Positions 17,468 through 26,211 of a DNA stretch of 64,000 nt are shown here, in pieces. Origin of the DNA: Xenophilus aerolatus (GTDB lineage Bacteria; Pseudomonadota; Gammaproteobacteria; Burkholderiales; Burkholderiaceae_C). The translations under genes were made by a program, and so were the position numbers. Location of the stretch: positions 62,001 to 126,000 of the forward strand of contig JASCNX010000001.1 in NCBI GenBank assembly GCA_029968055.1, given 5' to 3'. The notes below the pieces were generated by a model, which was given only the letters and a program-made list of their open reading frames with translations, did not search any database and had not been told where the DNA came from. The stretch's first letter is position 1. Each line of letters begins with the position of its first letter.

Positions 17468-19021
17468 TCAGTGCAGCATCGGCGCCGGCTCGGGGATGGC
17501 AGCGCCGGTGGCGAAGGCGACGATGTTTTCCTGCGTGATGGCCCGGCCGCTCGCGCCGCCCACCTCGCCGACCAGGCGGCCTTCCCGCATCACCAGCACG
17601 CGGTCGCACACGCCGACGATCTCGGGCAGTTCGCTGGAGATGACCAGCACCGCCATGCCGCGGCGCGCCAGCTCGTCGATCAGGCGGTAGATCTCGCTCT
17701 TGGCGCCGATGTCCACGCCGCGCGTGGGCTCGTCCAGGATCAGCACGCGCGGGCCCAGTTCGAGCAATCGTGCGAGCAGCACCTTCTGCTGGTTGCCGCC
17801 GGACAGCGAGCCGACGTTCACGCGCGGCGAGGCGACGCGGATCGACAGCTGGCGGATGGCGTCGATGGCGCGCTTGACGGCGCGCCGGCCGTCCATCACG
17901 CCGCCGGCCTTGGCGTCGCGCGGGCTCACCATCACGTTGATGTTGTCGCGCACCGAGAGGTCGAGGAAGAGCCCGTTGCCCTTGCGGTCCTCGGTGAGGT
18001 AGAGGATGCCGTTGCGGATCGCGTCGCCGGGCTGGCGGATGTCGAGCTTGGGGCCGGCGCCGTTGAGCCGCACCTGGCCGGCCGTGCGCGGGTCGGCGCC
18101 GAAGACCAGGCGCGCGAGTTCGGTGCGGCCGGCGCCGACCAGGCCGGCCAGGCCCAGCACCTCGCCCGCATGCAGCTGGAAGCTGCAGCCGCGCACGCGG
18201 CGGCCGTCGGCCAGGTCGGTGACCGTGAGCGCCACGTCGCCCGTGTGCTGGCCGTGGTGTTCCTTGCGGTAGAAGCCCGAGAGGTCGCGGCCCACCATCA
18301 TCTTCACCAGCTTGTCGCGCGAGAGTTCGGCGCGGCTCAGGGTGCCGACGTAGGTGCCGTCGCGCAACACTGTCACCTCGTCGGCCAGCTCGTCGATCTC
18401 GTCCATGCGGTGGCTGATGTAGAGAATCGCCAGGCCCTCGGCGCGCAGGCGGCGGATCAGCGCGAACAGGCGCTCCGTCTCGTGCGTCGACAGCGGCGTG
18501 GTCGGCTCGTCCATGACGAGGATGCGGCAGTCGAACTGCACCGCTCGGGCGATCTCCACCAGCTGGCGCTGCGCGATGGACAGCTGCGCCACGTTGGTGT
18601 TCGGGCCGAAGTCGGCGCCCAGGCGCTCCAGCGTGCCGGCACAGGCGGCCGCCATGCCGGCGCGGTCCACCGTCGGGCCCTTGGTCATCGGCCGGCCCAT
18701 GAAGATGTTCTCGGCCACGCTGAGGTTCGGTGCCAGGCTCAGTTCCTGGTAGATCACCGACACGCCGAGGTTCTTGGCGTCGATCGGGCCTTCGATGCGC
18801 GCCGGCTGGCCGCCGATGCGGATCTCGGCACCCGCGTCGGGCAGGTAGGCGCCCGACAGGATCTTCATCAGCGTCGACTTGCCGGCGCCGTTCTCGCCCA
18901 TCAGCGCATGGACATGGCCGGCATGGGCGGTCAGCCGCACGTTCTGCAGCGCCTTCACGCCGGGGAAGGTCTTGGAGATGCCGCGCAGCTCGAGCAGCGG
19001 CGCCGCCGGGGTTTCATGCAT
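17468..19021 (-). CDS. Sugar ABC transporter ATPase with two nucleotide-binding domains (RbsA type)
   Basis: A 517-residue double ATPase. Domain 1 (about 5-245) has Walker [17 protein letters not shown], signature [15 protein letters not shown] and Walker [13 protein letters not shown]. Domain 2 (about 255-505) has a degenerate Walker [17 protein letters not shown] without the usual lysine, an intact [15 protein letters not shown] signature and [19 protein letters not shown]. This asymmetry is normal for sugar importers of this class. The gene overlaps the regulator gene by eight bases, so the two are translated together. It supplies energy for the permease and binding protein encoded next. 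Confidence 0.94.
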   Translation of the reverse strand: MHETPAAPLLELRGISKTFPGVKALQNVRLTAHAGHVHALMGENGAGKSTLMKILSGAYLPDAGAEIRIGGQPARIEGPIDAKNLGVSVIYQELSLAPNLSVAENIFMGRPMTKGPTVDRAGMAAACAGTLERLGADFGPNTNVAQLSIAQRQLVEIARAVQFDCRILVMDEPTTPLSTHETERLFALIRRLRAEGLAILYISHRMDEIDELADEVTVLRDGTYVGTLSRAELSRDKLVKMMVGRDLSGFYRKEHHGQHTGDVALTVTDLADGRRVRGCSFQLHAGEVLGLAGLVGAGRTELARLVFGADPRTAGQVRLNGAGPKLDIRQPGDAIRNGILYLTEDRKGNGLFLDLSVRDNINVMVSPRDAKAGGVMDGRRAVKRAIDAIRQLSIRVASPRVNVGSLSGGNQQKVLLARLLELGPRVLILDEPTRGVDIGAKSEIYRLIDELARRGMAVLVISSELPEIVGVCDRVLVMREGRLVGEVGGASGRAITQENIVAFATGAAIPEPAPMLH

Positions 19022-20276
19022 GGACGGACTCCCTGGGTCGTTGCGCGGGCACCCGCGCGGTGGAATGGCCGCGCAGCACGTCGGCGCGCGGCGAGAAGCT
19101 GAAGAACATCGGCAGGCTGGCCGCGCCGATGGCGCCGGCGTCGGTGCCGAAGCTGCCGCGCAGCAGGCGCGGCACCTGGCGCGATTCGGGTGCGATGGCG
19201 CGCAGGCCCTGCTCGGTGCGGGCGATCAGCGCGTCGATCAGGCCGGCGTCGATGTCGCAGTCGATCACCACCGCCGGCAGGTCGAGCACGGCGAGCGTCG
19301 CGCGCACGGCCGGCACCAGCGCGTCGACGCAGTCGTCGAGCCACTCGGCCACTTCGGTTCGGCCCGAGGCGACCAGGGACTCCAGCTGCGCGTGGCCGAC
19401 GACAGCGGTGCCACCGTGGCGCAGATGGCGCGTCAGCGCGTTGAGCGACGCGCGCGACAGCAGGATGTCCCACTTGCCGCCCTCGGGCACGGGGGCCGAG
19501 GGCAGGGCGCTCGGCGGCACCGGCATCAGGCCCAGGTCGGCCGCGTTGCCCGAATGGCCGCGCAGGCTCTCGCCGCCCAGCACGGCGCCTGCGCCCAGGG
19601 CGGCACCGAGGTAGACGTAGAGAAAGTCGTTCTCCTTGCGCCCCACGCCGAAGAACAGTTCGGCGATGGCTGCGGCGTTGCCGTCGTTCTCCTTGAACAC
19701 CGGCAGGTCCACCGCTTCGGCCAGCCGTTGGCCGAAATCCACTTCGTCCCAGATGCGGAAGTCGGCCTCCAGGTCGAGCTGGCGCAACCAGCTGCCGAGG
19801 TTGTATGGCTGGGCGAGGCCCACGCCCGCCAGCCGGCGGCGCTGCTGGGGCGACAGCTCGGACAGCATGCGCGCCACGTCGGCCTGCACCAGCGCGAGCG
19901 CCTCGTCGGGGTGGGGCAGCAGCTGGTCGTGCACCTCGCGGGCGAGGATGCGGCCGCCCAGGTCGATCAGCACCGTCTCGATGCTGGTGCGGTCCAGCCG
20001 CACGCCCACGCCGTAGGCGCCCTGGGGATTGATGCGGTAGAGGCCTGCGGGCTGGCCGCGCTGGCCCTCGTGGCGGCGGCCGGCGCCTTCGATCAGCCCC
20101 GATTCCTCCAGCGCCTGGACGATGCTGCCGGCCGCGGTGTTGGTGAGTTGCGCCCAGCGTGCCAGGTCGGCCTTGGACGCCTCGCCCGCACGGCGCAGCC
20201 GCTGCAGCAGCGAGCGCTCGTTGTACTGGCGAAGGTTGACCGAGTTGGTACCTCGGCCCGGACCGGTGGATGGCAA
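19014..20276 (-). CDS. ROK-family transcriptional repressor of the sugar operon
   Basis: A 420-residue NagC/XylR/FrcR-like protein. Residues about 15-70 form a winged helix-turn-helix ([20 protein letters not shown], then a wing). The rest is a ROK sugar-binding domain with the [19 protein letters not shown] block. The cysteine cluster that binds zinc in ROK kinases (CxCGxxGCxE) is absent; the region reads [19 protein letters not shown], so kinase activity is unlikely. It is the first gene of the operon it presumably represses, and a 13-base inverted repeat lies 40 bases upstream of its start. Confidence 0.9.
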   Translation of the reverse strand: MPSTGPGRGTNSVNLRQYNERSLLQRLRRAGEASKADLARWAQLTNTAAGSIVQALEESGLIEGAGRRHEGQRGQPAGLYRINPQGAYGVGVRLDRTSIETVLIDLGGRILAREVHDQLLPHPDEALALVQADVARMLSELSPQQRRRLAGVGLAQPYNLGSWLRQLDLEADFRIWDEVDFGQRLAEAVDLPVFKENDGNAAAIAELFFGVGRKENDFLYVYLGAALGAGAVLGGESLRGHSGNAADLGLMPVPPSALPSAPVPEGGKWDILLSRASLNALTRHLRHGGTAVVGHAQLESLVASGRTEVAEWLDDCVDALVPAVRATLAVLDLPAVVIDCDIDAGLIDALIARTEQGLRAIAPESRQVPRLLRGSFGTDAGAIGAASLPMFFSFSPRADVLRGHSTARVPAQRPRESVHA

Positions 20277-20315
20277 GGTTGTCTCCGGACAGGCGGGCGT
20301 GCCGCCTATTAATTA

Positions 20316-20328
20316 ATTCAAGTTGAAT
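20316..20328. promoter_or_regulatory. Inverted repeat in AT-rich promoter, probable ROK repressor operator
   Basis: ATTCAA-G-TTGAAT is a perfect 13-base inverted repeat. It sits in the only AT-rich stretch (about 20307-20336) between the ROK gene and the divergent PhaE-like gene. Position upstream of an autoregulated ROK operon makes it the best candidate operator. Confidence 0.6.
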
Positions 20329-20526
20329 AAAGTTTAGGGGGTCGACCGATACGCTCAATCAGGGGTTTTCCCGGGGCTCGAAGAATCGGCGCCCGGGCGG
20401 TGGCCGGCTGCCCCGCGTCCATGGCCGCAGGACACCTGTGCGGCGCGCGCCCGGCTGGCTACCATGCGCCGCAGGAGACAACACGACCCGGGCGCGACCC
20501 GCGCAGCCCGGGCCAAGGGTGAAGCC

Positions 20527-21000
20527 ATGGCTACAAGCGGACTCTCGATGCTCGACCCCCTGAACCTGTGGCGCGATGCGCTCGGCCAGTGGGAGAACCG
20601 CGCCAACCAGGTGGCCAACCAGGAGATGAAGTCCGAGGACTTCGCCCGCGCCACCAACGCATTGCTGGGCATGTCGCTGGGCCTGCAGCAGGCGCTGGGC
20701 AAGGCCAACACCGCGCTGCTCAAGGAGCTGAACCTGCCCAGCCGCGGCGAGTTGCTCGAGCTCGGCGAGCGGCTCCAGCGCATCGAGGACCAGCTCGGGC
20801 AGATCGCGCGCCTGCTGGGCGCACAGAACCCCGCGGCCAAGGCGGATGCGCCCGCGATGCCGCCGCGCACGCGCCGACCGGCACCGCCGCCAACGCCTGC
20901 GTCGCCAGAAGCTGCGGCGCCGCCGCCGTCCGCGGGCCGCCGCCCAGCCACGAAGAAGCAGGCCGCTGCCCGCCGCCCACCCGCACGCAAGGGGCGCTGA
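20527..21000 (+). CDS. PhaE/phasin-like small protein with basic tail
   Basis: The 157-residue product has an amphipathic helical N-terminal two-thirds: residues 10-50 contain LNLWRDALGQWENRANQVAN, and 75-105 contain a coiled-coil-like LLELGERLQRIEDQLGQIAR. A tail rich in Pro, Ala, Arg and Lys (ATKKQAAARRPPARKGR) ends the protein. This matches the accessory PhaE/PhaR partners of class III/IV PHA synthases, and the PhaC-like gene starts two bases after its stop. At 157 residues it is much shorter than the roughly 350-residue PhaE of purple sulfur bacteria. The histone-H1-like tail recalls the DNA-binding phasin PhaF. Assignment rests on context and composition. Confidence 0.65.
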   Translation: MATSGLSMLDPLNLWRDALGQWENRANQVANQEMKSEDFARATNALLGMSLGLQQALGKANTALLKELNLPSRGELLELGERLQRIEDQLGQIARLLGAQNPAAKADAPAMPPRTRRPAPPPTPASPEAAAPPPSAGRRPATKKQAAARRPPARKGR

Positions 21001-21002
21001 AC

Positions 21003-22106
21003 ATGGCCGCCGAGACGAAGACCCGGCCCGACAAGCCCGCCGCGCCCGACCTCGACTGGGTCGCCCGTGTGCGCGACGAGATCGACCACGCGGTGCAGCG
21101 CAGCATCAAGGGCGTGAACTACCTGGGTGCCGGTGCCGCCACCGTCGGCACCACGCCCAAGGAACTGGTCCACAGCGAAGGCACGCTGAGCCTCTACCAC
21201 TACCGGCCGATGGCCGACGAGATCTACCGCGTGCCGTTGCTGCTGGTGATGGCCACCACCAACCGCGCCTACATCTTCGACCTCGCGCCCGGACAGAGCC
21301 TGGTCGAACACCTGCTGCAGCGCGGCTACGACGTCTACGTGATGGACTGGAACCCGCCGCGCGCCGACGAGGCCGGACTGCGGCTGGAGGACTACACGCA
21401 GCGCTTCATCCCCGACTGCGTGCGGCGGGTGCAGGAGCGCTCGGGCGAGCAGGACGTGAACATCGTCGGCTACTGCTTCGGCGGTGTGCTGTCGCTCATC
21501 TATGCCGCACTGCACGCCGACGGGCCGCTGGCCAACCTGGTGTGCTTCACCACGCCCGTCGACTTCAGCCAGATGGCGCTCTTCCAGGCCTGGGCGGACC
21601 GCAAGCACTTCGATGTCGACCGCGTCGTCGACGCCAACGGCATCGTGCCGGCGCAGGTCATCACGGGCGGCTTCGACGCGCTGCGCCCCACCGGCCGCGT
21701 GACCGGCGCGCTGCGCCTGTGGGACAACATGTGGAACGACGAGTACGTCAGGCAGTACCGCATGATGGACCGCTGGGGCACCGAGACGCTGCCGCTGGCC
21801 GGTGCCTACTTCAGGCAGACCACCGAGCTGCTGATGTGGGAGAACGCGCTTCACAAGGGCAGCCTGAAGATCGGCGGCAGGAAGGTCGACCTCGGCCGCA
21901 TCCGGGTGCCGCTGCTGTCGGTGGTGGCCGAGCACGACCACATCGTGCCCTACGCCGCCGCGCATCCGCTGATGGACAAGGTCGGGTCCACCGACAAGGA
22001 AGAGGTGATGCTCAAGGGCGGGCACGTCAGCCTCGTGGCCGGGCCCAATGCCGTCAAGCGCATGTGGCCCAAGCTCGACCAATGGCTCGGAGAACGATCG
22101 CTATGA
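21003..22106 (+). CDS. phaC: Class III poly(3-hydroxyalkanoate) synthase-like subunit PhaC
   Basis: The synthase polymerises hydroxyacyl-CoA into storage polyester at the granule surface. The 367-residue length fits class III PhaC (about 355) rather than class I (about 590). The lipase-like box GYCFGG places the nucleophile at C158, with D312 in AEHDHIVP and H341 in GGHVSL completing the triad. The segment LWDNMWNDEYVRQYRMMDRW is typical of PhaC. It is paired with the PhaE-like gene and overlaps a GNAT gene by ATGA. A related alpha/beta hydrolase role cannot be ruled out, but cysteine as nucleophile argues for a synthase. Confidence 0.8.
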   Translation: MAAETKTRPDKPAAPDLDWVARVRDEIDHAVQRSIKGVNYLGAGAATVGTTPKELVHSEGTLSLYHYRPMADEIYRVPLLLVMATTNRAYIFDLAPGQSLVEHLLQRGYDVYVMDWNPPRADEAGLRLEDYTQRFIPDCVRRVQERSGEQDVNIVGYCFGGVLSLIYAALHADGPLANLVCFTTPVDFSQMALFQAWADRKHFDVDRVVDANGIVPAQVITGGFDALRPTGRVTGALRLWDNMWNDEYVRQYRMMDRWGTETLPLAGAYFRQTTELLMWENALHKGSLKIGGRKVDLGRIRVPLLSVVAEHDHIVPYAAAHPLMDKVGSTDKEEVMLKGGHVSLVAGPNAVKRMWPKLDQWLGERSL

Positions 22107-22702
22107 CCACCCCGCAACCCTCCGCGCGCCCCTACCCGCGATCGCTGGACCTCGAAGGCCAGGCCGTGGCGATCGACGAACTGCGCGCCGGCGACGAGGC
22201 GGCGCTGCTCGCCTTCGCACAGGCCCTGCCCGCGCACGACCTGCTCTTCACCTACCGCGACATCAGCCAGCCGCGCGTGATCAAGGCCTGGCTGCGCGAG
22301 GCGGTGGAGCGGCAGCGCATGCCCAGCCTCGTGGCGCGGCTGGACGGGCAGATCGTCGGCTGCACCGCGCTGATCCACGACGACCTGTCGTGGTCGCCGC
22401 ACGTGGGCGAACTGCGCGTGGTGGTCGGGCCGGCCGCGCGTGGCCTCGGCCTGGGCCGGCAACTGATCCAGGACTGCTTCGCGCAGGCTCTCGCGCTGGG
22501 CCTGGAAAAGCTCACGGCGCAGATGACCACCGACCAGACCCGCGCCATCGCCATGTTCGAGAGCCTGGGCTTCCGGCCCGAGGCGCTGCTGGCGGGCCAT
22601 GTGCGCGGCCGCGACGGCAGCACGCACGACGTGGTCGTGCTGAGCCACCACGTGGCCGAGGTCGCGGCGCGCTTGCTGGCCTACGGCGTCGGCGAGACCT
22701 AG
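22103..22702 (+). CDS. GNAT-family N-acetyltransferase
   Basis: A 199-residue acetyltransferase using acetyl-CoA. The GNAT core is clear: beta-4 ELRVVVGPAARG leading into the pyrophosphate-binding RGLGLGRQLIQ turn, and a late AIAMFESLGFRPEALLAGH segment. The N-terminus is hydrophilic and lacks other domains. The ATG overlaps the phaC stop (ATGA), so it is translationally coupled to the polymer genes; whether it acts on a protein, a CoA ester or an unrelated metabolite cannot be seen. Its stop is followed by a repeat element rather than by another tightly packed gene. Confidence 0.88.
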   Translation: MTTPQPSARPYPRSLDLEGQAVAIDELRAGDEAALLAFAQALPAHDLLFTYRDISQPRVIKAWLREAVERQRMPSLVARLDGQIVGCTALIHDDLSWSPHVGELRVVVGPAARGLGLGRQLIQDCFAQALALGLEKLTAQMTTDQTRAIAMFESLGFRPEALLAGHVRGRDGSTHDVVVLSHHVAEVAARLLAYGVGET

Positions 22703-22712
22703 GAAAAGCGGA

Positions 22713-22832
22713 CAGCCGAACGCAGAGGGCGCAGAGATCGCGCTAAGGGCGCAGAAGAACAGCCAGAAAATTTGGTTTTCCTTCTGCGCCCTCTGCGCCC
22801 TCTGCGCCCTCTGCGCCCTCTGCGTTCGGCTG
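22713..22832. repeat. Large inverted repeat with four 9-base tandem units
   Basis: Arms of 24 bases at 22713-22736 and 22809-22832 are perfect reverse complements (starting CAGCCGAACGCAGAG). A second, inner pair of 12-base arms lies at 22746-22757 and 22781-22792. The right side carries four exact copies of TCTGCGCCC (22783-22818) and a degenerate fifth. The RNA would fold into a long stem. It separates the phaC/GNAT block from the SDR gene, whose own AAGGAG site lies just beyond. It looks like a mobile palindromic repeat of the REP/MITE kind. Confidence 0.85.
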
Positions 22833-22873
22833 CCCGCCCCCGCATTCGACAACCATTCCAAGGAGACAACAGC

Positions 22874-23644
22874 ATGGATCTGGGCGCAATGCTCAAGGGA
22901 AAGGGCGTGCTCGTCACGGGCGCATCGAGCGGGCTGGGCGCGCATTTCGCGCGGCTGGCGGCACGCAACGGCGCGCGCGTCGTGATCGCGGCGCGGCGCA
23001 AGGCGAAGCTCGAGGCGTTGGCCACCGAGCTGAAAGCGCTGGGCGCCGCGGGCGTGTTGGTGCTGGAGATGGACGTCGGCGACGACGCGGCCATCCGGGC
23101 GGGGTTCGAGGCCATCGATGCCGACGGGGGCCCGGTCGACGTGGTGGTCAACAACGCCGGCGTGGGTGGCGACGGCGCGGCCATCGACATGAGCCCGGCC
23201 GACTTCGACAGCACCGTCCAGATCAACCTGCGTGGCGTGTGGCTCACCGCCACCGAGGCGGCGCGGCGCTGGCGCGACGCCAAGCGCGGCGGCGCGATCA
23301 TCAACATCGCCTCCATCCTCGGCGAACGCGTCATGCACCACGTGGTGCCCTACGCCGCCACCAAGGCCGCCGTGATCCAGATGACCAAGGGCCTGGCGCT
23401 CGAATGGGCGCGCTACGGCATCCGCGTGAACGCGATCGCGCCGGGCTACATCCTCACCGACATCAACGATGCCTACTTCGCCACCGAGGCGGGGCAGGCC
23501 ATGATCAAGCGTGTGCCCATGCGCCGGCTGGGCCGGGCCGACGAGCTCGACGGCGCCTGGCTGCTGCTGGCCACCGAGGCCTCGTCATGGATGACCGGCT
23601 CGGTCATCGCGGTCGATGGCGGGCACCTGGTGTCGTCGCTGTGA
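22874..23644 (+). CDS. Short-chain dehydrogenase/reductase
   Basis: A 256-residue classical SDR using NAD(P)(H). The cofactor motif TGASSGLG is at 15-22, the NNAG structural motif near 94-97, and the catalytic S148, Y161 and K165 in YAATK are all present. The PGYILTDIN segment after strand 6 is typical. A strong AAGGAG site supports the start; a longer frame would translate the upstream repeat and is rejected. Nearby polymer genes raise the idea of an acetoacetyl-CoA reductase (PhaB), but the sequence is not specific enough. The stop overlaps the next gene (GTGA). Confidence 0.9.
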   Translation: MDLGAMLKGKGVLVTGASSGLGAHFARLAARNGARVVIAARRKAKLEALATELKALGAAGVLVLEMDVGDDAAIRAGFEAIDADGGPVDVVVNNAGVGGDGAAIDMSPADFDSTVQINLRGVWLTATEAARRWRDAKRGGAIINIASILGERVMHHVVPYAATKAAVIQMTKGLALEWARYGIRVNAIAPGYILTDINDAYFATEAGQAMIKRVPMRRLGRADELDGAWLLLATEASSWMTGSVIAVDGGHLVSSL

Positions 23645-24921
23645 GCACCGTGCGCATGCTGCCCGACACGCCGGGGTTGCCGCGCACGCTGCGTGCACCC
23701 CAACCCGATCCCGAGGCCCAGGCGCTGCTGCGCAGCCTGAACCTCGTCGCACGCCGCTCGGCCGGCCAGGTGCCGAGCGTCGCCGCGATGCGCCGTCGCT
23801 GGCACCTTATGTCGACGCTGATGGCCAGGCGCGTGCCGCTGCCGCAGGTGGACCACCACCGCATTCCCGGCCCGGGCGGCACGCTGGCGCTGCGGCTGTT
23901 CCGCCCGGCGGCGACGACAGCCGGCGCGGCCCGGCCGCTCTTCCTCTGGCTGCACGGGGGTGGCTTCACGGTCGGCAACCTGGCCACGGCCGACGCGATC
24001 TGCCGCCACATCGCCGAGCGCAGCGGCGCCGTCGTCGCCACGGTGCGCTACCGGCTCGCGCCCGAGCACGACCTGCACGCCGGCCGCGACGACGCGCTGG
24101 CCGCGCTCGACTGGCTGCGTGCGCATGCCGCGCGGCTCGGCCTCGACGCCGACCGCATTGCATTGGGCGGCGATTCGGCCGGCGGCAACATCGCGGCCGC
24201 GCTGGCCCAGCGTGTGGCCGAGCGCGGCGACATGGTGCCGCCGCGGCTGCAGGTGCTGGTCTATCCCGCCACCAACCTGCGCGACGCCTATCCCTCGCGC
24301 GCGCAGAACGCGCAGGGCTACCTGCTCACCGAAGACTCCATCCGCTGGTTCGACGCGCAGGTCGGCACCCATGCGCACGACCTGGACGACCCGCGCCTGT
24401 CGCCGGCCCTGGCGGCGAGCCTGGCCGGGCTGCCGCCCGCGCTGGTGCTGACCGCCGGCTTCGACCCGATCCGGGACGACGGCCTGGCCTACGCCGCGCG
24501 GCTGCGTGCCGACGGGGTGCCCGTGCAACTGCTGCACTACGCCGGCCAGTTCCACGGCTTCCTCAACTTCGACGCCGTGCTGCGCGCCGCGCGCGATGCG
24601 CTCGACCGCATCGGCGACGCGCTCGCGGCGGCCTTGCAGGGCGGCGTCGCGGCGCAGCCCGATTGCACGCTCGAGCTGGGCGCCACGGCGCGGACGTCCG
24701 CACTGCTGGGACCGTGGGTGCCGCGGTGGGTGACCGGCGGGCTGATGGCCGGCGAGTGGCTGGAGCGCTCGCGCAACCGCGTGCTGGGCACCTTCGTGCC
24801 GGCGGGCCTGGGCGGCTGGTTCGCGCTCGCGAAGCCCTGGGCACAGCCGGCCACGCAGATGCGCGAGCAGATCGCGGCGGCCTATGCGCCGCTCGAGGCG
24901 CGCTGCACCTTCGTCCGCTGA
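23641..24921 (+). CDS. Alpha/beta hydrolase of the hormone-sensitive-lipase type with long C-terminal extension
   Basis: A carboxylesterase-like protein of 426 residues starting at a GTG that overlaps the SDR stop. The HSL family marks are the oxyanion HGGGF at 105-109 and the nucleophile S179 in GDSAGG. The acid lies in FDPIRDDG and the histidine in GQFHGF about 30 residues later. After the usual end of the fold some 110 more residues follow (from about 320), including a Trp-rich piece around GPWVPRWVTGGLMAGEWLER, that the family does not normally carry. An ester or lactone substrate is likely; no signal peptide is seen. Confidence 0.85.
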   Translation: MSTVRMLPDTPGLPRTLRAPQPDPEAQALLRSLNLVARRSAGQVPSVAAMRRRWHLMSTLMARRVPLPQVDHHRIPGPGGTLALRLFRPAATTAGAARPLFLWLHGGGFTVGNLATADAICRHIAERSGAVVATVRYRLAPEHDLHAGRDDALAALDWLRAHAARLGLDADRIALGGDSAGGNIAAALAQRVAERGDMVPPRLQVLVYPATNLRDAYPSRAQNAQGYLLTEDSIRWFDAQVGTHAHDLDDPRLSPALAASLAGLPPALVLTAGFDPIRDDGLAYAARLRADGVPVQLLHYAGQFHGFLNFDAVLRAARDALDRIGDALAAALQGGVAAQPDCTLELGATARTSALLGPWVPRWVTGGLMAGEWLERSRNRVLGTFVPAGLGGWFALAKPWAQPATQMREQIAAAYAPLEARCTFVR

Positions 24922-24987
24922 GAGTTCAGGCCCCATCGGCTTGCAGCGTCCGTGGGGCGGCGCCAAAGGCTGCCATCGCTTCGCAGC

Positions 24988-25026
24988 AAAAAAGGGCGCC
25001 CCGGCCCGAGGGGCCGGAGGCGCCTT
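24988..25026 (-). terminator. Intrinsic terminator of the Bug-type gene
   Basis: Read on the minus strand, a G+C-rich hairpin of about 15 pairs (arms 25011-25026 and 24992-25007, three-base loop) is followed by six T. It lies 50 bases beyond the stop of the minus-strand solute-binding-protein gene and between convergent genes. Confidence 0.75.
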
Positions 25027-25032
25027 GCAAAG

Positions 25033-25056
25033 CGCCCCGCACGCGGGTGCGGGGCG
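25033..25056. terminator. Second perfect hairpin between convergent genes
   Basis: CGCCCCGCAC-GCGG-GTGCGGGGCG forms a perfect ten-pair stem with a four-base loop, 20 bases after the Bug-type stop. No T run follows on either strand. It probably assists termination or protects the 3' end. Confidence 0.5.
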
Positions 25057-25076
25057 ATGTGTGACAGCCTTGCTCT

Positions 25077-26060
25077 TCAGTCCAGCGTGATGCCGCCCAT
25101 GTCCTTGACCACCTTGCCCCAGCGCTCGGTGTCGGCGCGCACCAGCTCATCGAACTTGGCGCCGGTCAGGCCCGTCGCCTCGTAGCCCAGCTCGGCCATG
25201 CTGGCCTTCAGGTCGGCTTCCTGCAGCACCTTGTTCAAGGTCGACGCGAGCTTGTCGACCGTTTCCCGGGGTGCCTTGGCCGGCGCGAAGATGCCGAGCC
25301 AGCCCGTCATGCCGGCCATGCCCGGAAAGCCCGCCTCGGTGAAGGTGGGCACGTCGGGCAGGGCCGGGTTGCGCTTCGCGCCGGTCTGCGCCAGTGCGCG
25401 CACCTTGCCGCCCTTGATAAGGCCGGCCGAGGAGCCGAGGTCGGCGATCACCGCCGTGATCTGCCCGGCCATCAGGTCGGTCAGCGCCGGCGCGGCGCCC
25501 TTGAAGGGCACGTGCAGCAGTTCGATCTTCGCGTCCTTGGCATAGGCCACGCCCATCAGGTGGCCGGTGGTCGCGTTGCCGTAGGAGCCGAAGCTCGCGG
25601 TGCCCGGCTTGGCCTTGGCGGCGGCGTTGAACTCGGCCAGGTTCTTCGACGCACTGCTGGCGTTGACCAGCAGCAGCAAAGGCGTGTTGCCCGCCTGCGC
25701 GACCGGCTGGAAGTCCTTGGCGGGGTTGTACGGCAGCTTCTTGTAGACGTGCGGGTTGATGTTCATCGACGAGCCCGCGGTGAAGAGGATCGTGTAGCCG
25801 TCGGGCGTGGCCTTGGCCACCGCGTCGAGCCCGATGATGGCGCCCGCGCCGGGCCTGTTGTCGATGATCACCTGCTGGCCGAGCGCATCGCCGAGCTTGC
25901 GGCCCACCTGGCGCGCGATGGCATCGACGCCGCCGCCCGCCGCATAGGGCACGACCATGCGGATCGGTCGGTCGGGATAGCCGGCGGCCTGGGCGGCGCC
26001 GAAGGCGAGCAGGCCGGCGGCGCCGAGCGCGCCGGCGGCGATGAAGGTGGAACGCTTCAC
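25077..26060 (-). CDS. Bug/TctC-family periplasmic solute-binding protein
   Basis: A 327-residue periplasmic protein of the Bordetella-uptake-gene family, which binds carboxylates and other small organic acids. It starts at a GTG (VKRSTFIAAGALGAAGLLA) with AGGAGAC upstream; the signal peptide ends near AAQAAG. Family blocks follow: YPDRPIRMVVPYAAGGGVDA, NRPGAGAIIGLDAVAKATPDG, PYNPAKDFQPVAQ and FGSYGNATTGHL. No TctA/TctB membrane genes are adjacent, as is usual for these proteins in Burkholderiales. Ligand unknown. It may belong to the divergent acetoacetate decarboxylase region or stand alone. Confidence 0.88.
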   Translation of the reverse strand: MKRSTFIAAGALGAAGLLAFGAAQAAGYPDRPIRMVVPYAAGGGVDAIARQVGRKLGDALGQQVIIDNRPGAGAIIGLDAVAKATPDGYTILFTAGSSMNINPHVYKKLPYNPAKDFQPVAQAGNTPLLLLVNASSASKNLAEFNAAAKAKPGTASFGSYGNATTGHLMGVAYAKDAKIELLHVPFKGAAPALTDLMAGQITAVIADLGSSAGLIKGGKVRALAQTGAKRNPALPDVPTFTEAGFPGMAGMTGWLGIFAPAKAPRETVDKLASTLNKVLQEADLKASMAELGYEATGLTGAKFDELVRADTERWGKVVKDMGGITLD

Positions 26061-26211
26061 GAGATGTCTCCTGGATCGATGGCCGCTTCGCGCGGCGTGG
26101 GTGCGAGCGGCCATTGTTCAGGCGGGGCGCGCGCCGACCAAGACGAAGCGCGGTCACAAACCGGTGCCCACCGGCCAGCGGCCCCCGGGAAAACACGGGG
26201 CCGCGTGGCCG

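Noticed and set aside
16391-19102. A 903-codon open frame on the plus strand across the sugar ABC operon
   Set aside because: It is antisense to three well-conserved transporter genes and reads as His/Arg/Asp/Ala-rich noise typical of shadow frames in G+C-rich DNA.
22783-22827. Short tandem units that could suggest a CRISPR array
   Set aside because: Units are nine bases, directly abutting, without spacers, and no cas genes are nearby. They belong to the palindromic repeat.
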